NCBI GenBank assembly: GCA_032718565.1
Contig: JAVGVS010000005.1
Location: forward strand, 903,501-967,500
DNA from: Distichodus sexfasciatus
Taxonomy: Eukaryota > Chordata > Actinopteri > Characiformes > Distichodontidae
Reading direction: 5' to 3'
DNA length: 64,000 nt
The position numbers and the translations under genes are program-made. Shown here piece after piece: positions 61,784 through 64,000 of the stretch; the first letter of the stretch is position 1, and the number at the start of each line of letters is the position of its first letter. The notes beneath the pieces were generated by a model. It saw nothing but the letters and a program-made list of their open reading frames with translations. It was not told where the DNA came from and did not search any database.

Positions 61784-62040
61784 AACAATATAGTGGCACT
61801 GTCTTGGAAGGAAACAGTGCCAAATATTGTTGAGTAAAACATATAACAATGCATCATTGACTTCACATTCGACAAAAATAAGCTATAATTTAGTTGCTTT
61901 CTAATGTGCTATTTGTTTTCCGAATGTGAAGTCAGTACTGCATTCGCCATAATTTAGTTGCTTTCTAACGTGCCTAATTTTTGTCAAATACAGTATTTAC
62001 TTCACATTCGGCAAAATTAGGTACGCCACAAAGCAACTTA
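61784..62040. repeat. Cluster of three imperfect hairpins
   Basis: Arms AACAATATAGTGGCACTGT (61784-61802) and ACAGTGCCAAATATTGTT (61814-61831) form the first. Arms at about 61861-61883 and 61908-61932, both with TTCACATTCG or its complement, form the second. Arms at about 61950-61995 and 61996-62040 form the third. The block TAATTTAGTTGCTTTCTAA is also directly repeated at 61886 and 61950. This looks like a multiply rearranged fold-back or MITE-type element; the family is unknown. Confidence 0.7.
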
Positions 62041-62111
62041 ATGATGCCTCCTTAAAGTCTTTTCCAAAGCGCTGGTCCTACATAGACAATTGCCACGAGA
62101 GTGAAACGCAG

Positions 62112-62403
62112 CCAATTAAAAACCTTCTTGCGAGGGTAGTAGGCGCAGTTGTCCTGTCCACTTTCGTTCTAGTTTTGATTTTGTACCATATATAGCAAAG
62201 TGAACTACTCAGATCAACAATAATGCGACATCAGAGCTCATCAAATAATTTATCGGATTTGTCGTTGCATTAAAACTCTGCTCTTGAGGCTAATACATAG
62301 AAAAAGACCGAAAATATAAGACTGGACAAATTACTATTATCTATTATTTTTGCTTCTTGATGAACAACTGAATGATGTGAATACTACTCTGAAATTGCAA
62401 GAC
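62112..62403 (+). promoter_or_regulatory. Possible promoter and first exon of a downstream gene
   Basis: A CCAAT box (62112-62116) and a TATATAG box (62189-62195) lie in order on the + strand, predicting a start near 62220. A donor-like GAC/GTAAGAA occurs at 62404, which would end a first exon of about 185 bases containing only a 16-codon frame. If real, the coding exons lie beyond this window. The support is motif-level only. Confidence 0.2.
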
Positions 62404-64000
62404 GTAAGAAGCCTTTCTTATTAATTTTATTTAATTATATTTTATATAATAAATAATATTCAATTGTTCAATTAAATAAAACGTGCACAGAAAGACCAAA
62501 AGGCTTCAACTGTGTAATCTGGAGACAGGTCGTCTCGTCTCCCTATGTACGTGTACATAGTTTAAATGACAGTTTACTTTGACTTCTTTTGCGTGATACC
62601 ATAATATAACAAAATGTTTTTATTTCATTTATTTGTACGTGTTTTGTTTTCTTAGGTTGCACGAAGTTTAATATACATTCTATATGTTTGATTTAATTTT
62701 TTTTCCATAATTAACTGACAATACTTATTTAATTAGAATGGTGTAACCGTTTTAGGGAGAGCGCTTTAGCTATATAGTCAGTGCAGTGTTTTCTAAAAAC
62801 AATTTTTTTCTGAGTCGTTTGCAGAGTAAAAGTGTTACATGCGTGCTTTAAAGGCACTTCTTTTAAAGGCACTTTAACAAATCTCAGGTGTTCTTTGGAG
62901 ACTCCATGCTACGGAATATCAAACAATGAAAAAATCTAGACAGATATTTCTTTAATTCTCCGTAAAGCGAAAGGGGTATTTAGCCTTATTGTGAGACACT
63001 GGAATTTCCTTTCAGAAATATGTCACTCGACAGGTTATTAGATTGGAACATTCAAAATGCATGTCTTATTTATGACAGACCTTTGCAAATACATTAAACA
63101 ATACCTGAATATGTATTAGGAACGATGTCATAGAATTATCATGTTTTGTGACCCTCTAAAAATAATTTCAAAGAATTAGTCGCAAACCCCAAAGAGACAC
63201 ATCCCAGAGACAACTAACAGCTAAAGCCTGTTGAAAAAAAGATAGAAAATATCCCACGAAAAGACGTGTAAACGTGGAGGTTAAGAAGTTATCATAGACA
63301 GGTTCTCTGGTTACAGCGGGAGATTACACCACCATCAGACTCACTCTCTGTCTAACCCGGCGCTTCAGCAGTAGCTTAAGAAAAAGGCCCCGCTACACTT
63401 TAAACAGGACTGTTTTTATGATGCTGATCCCAACGTCACTGATAACAAAGACACACGTATCGTTCAGGCGTATCGTAATTTGACCTATACCGAACACCCA
63501 AAGGCATAACTTTGGAACTAACATGATGGGAATATCTGATTGAGATCCTCATACATTTGATAAAATTATATTATTTTGGGATTTCTATTGGCCAGTTTTG
63601 ATTATTGCGGGTGATAAATGCCCATCCCCCATAACCTACTCCCAATTTAAGAGCGTCTGGGTCGCCTCTCGCTTCGACCGGCCATGTCATAGTTTAGTCT
63701 GTCTCCACTTCACGAAGCTACAAAGTGACTTGTCCAAGAGTCCCATAACAGCCAGGAGAGCTTATAATGCTCTAAAGCAGCTGTGTTCGCCCTTTTTTGT
63801 CTGTCAAAATGAAACTCGAGAGAAAAGCACTTGGTGATGACTGTTTCTGCAGTTACTCTCTCATTCGTCACTCATTCACAGAACAATGATGCCAAGACCG
63901 TGTTTCTGAATGACACCGGACAGCACACTTCTCCACCACAACAGCCTTCTCAAAATAAACCGCAAAAGTAAACAGCAAATGAAGGAGTCCACTTAATAAT
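62404..64000. other. Non-coding DNA to the window edge
   Basis: AT-rich to 63200, more balanced after that. The 79-codon frame at 63598-63837 has no recognisable domain. No exon is supported. Confidence 0.6.

Overview
This is a vertebrate, almost certainly teleost fish, genomic window holding one confidently recognised protein-coding gene: hand2, a two-exon basic helix-loop-helix transcription factor gene on the + strand (CDS 51186-51716 joined to 52393-52491, 209 codons). The evidence for a fish is the spliced, non-operonic gene, the long AT-rich intergenic DNA, abundant di-, tri- and tetranucleotide microsatellites, Tc1/mariner elements, tRNA-derived SINEs, L2/Rex-type LINE fragments and a Ty3/gypsy retrotransposon. 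The species cannot be named from sequence alone.

Layout. About 50 kb upstream of hand2 is a gene desert in which I find no convincing exon. It holds a nested inverted-repeat element (4331-4625), a Tc1-type fold-back element (8547-9003) and its deleted relative (18803-19034), a nearly full-length but dead Tc1 copy with matching ends (12781-13758), two pairs of tRNA-derived SINEs (11241-11436 and 20461-20648; 25739-25975 and 29735-30010), an L2-type LINE fragment (19940-20445), and a degraded Ty3/gypsy element on the - strand (34795-38656) with two LTRs and a 5-bp target duplication. Between these lie richer, non-repetitive islands (about 715-1160, 10255-10800, 12020-12300, 42130-42400, 47280-47760) that are reasonable candidates for long-range regulatory DNA. 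That reading is inference and needs cross-species alignment.

The hand2 core (about 44.8-53.6 kb) is free of recognisable transposons, although it carries microsatellites. It contains a TATA-like, CCAAT-bearing promoter near 50611-50642, a leader of about 520 bases with three short upstream reading frames, exon 1 with the entire bHLH domain, a 676-bp intron, a short exon 2, and a 3' UTR with a possible miR-1/206 seed match and a poly(A) signal at 53036.

Downstream (53.1-64 kb) there is again no clear coding gene. It has AT microsatellites, a dispersed repeat present twice (53624-53692 and 59586-59658), two perfect cAMP-response-element palindromes exactly 42 bp apart (55451 and 55493), a GC-rich island (57690-58045), a cluster of hairpins (61784-62040) and a possible CCAAT/TATA promoter (62112-62195) that might start a gene leaving the window.

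Nothing here looks like a wholly new biological system. The most testable observations are: a potential leader intron in hand2 that would fuse an upstream reading frame in frame to the annotated start; the uORF cluster; the miR-1 seed match; the helically phased CRE pair; the fold-back architecture of the Tc1 family; and the transposon-free zone around hand2.
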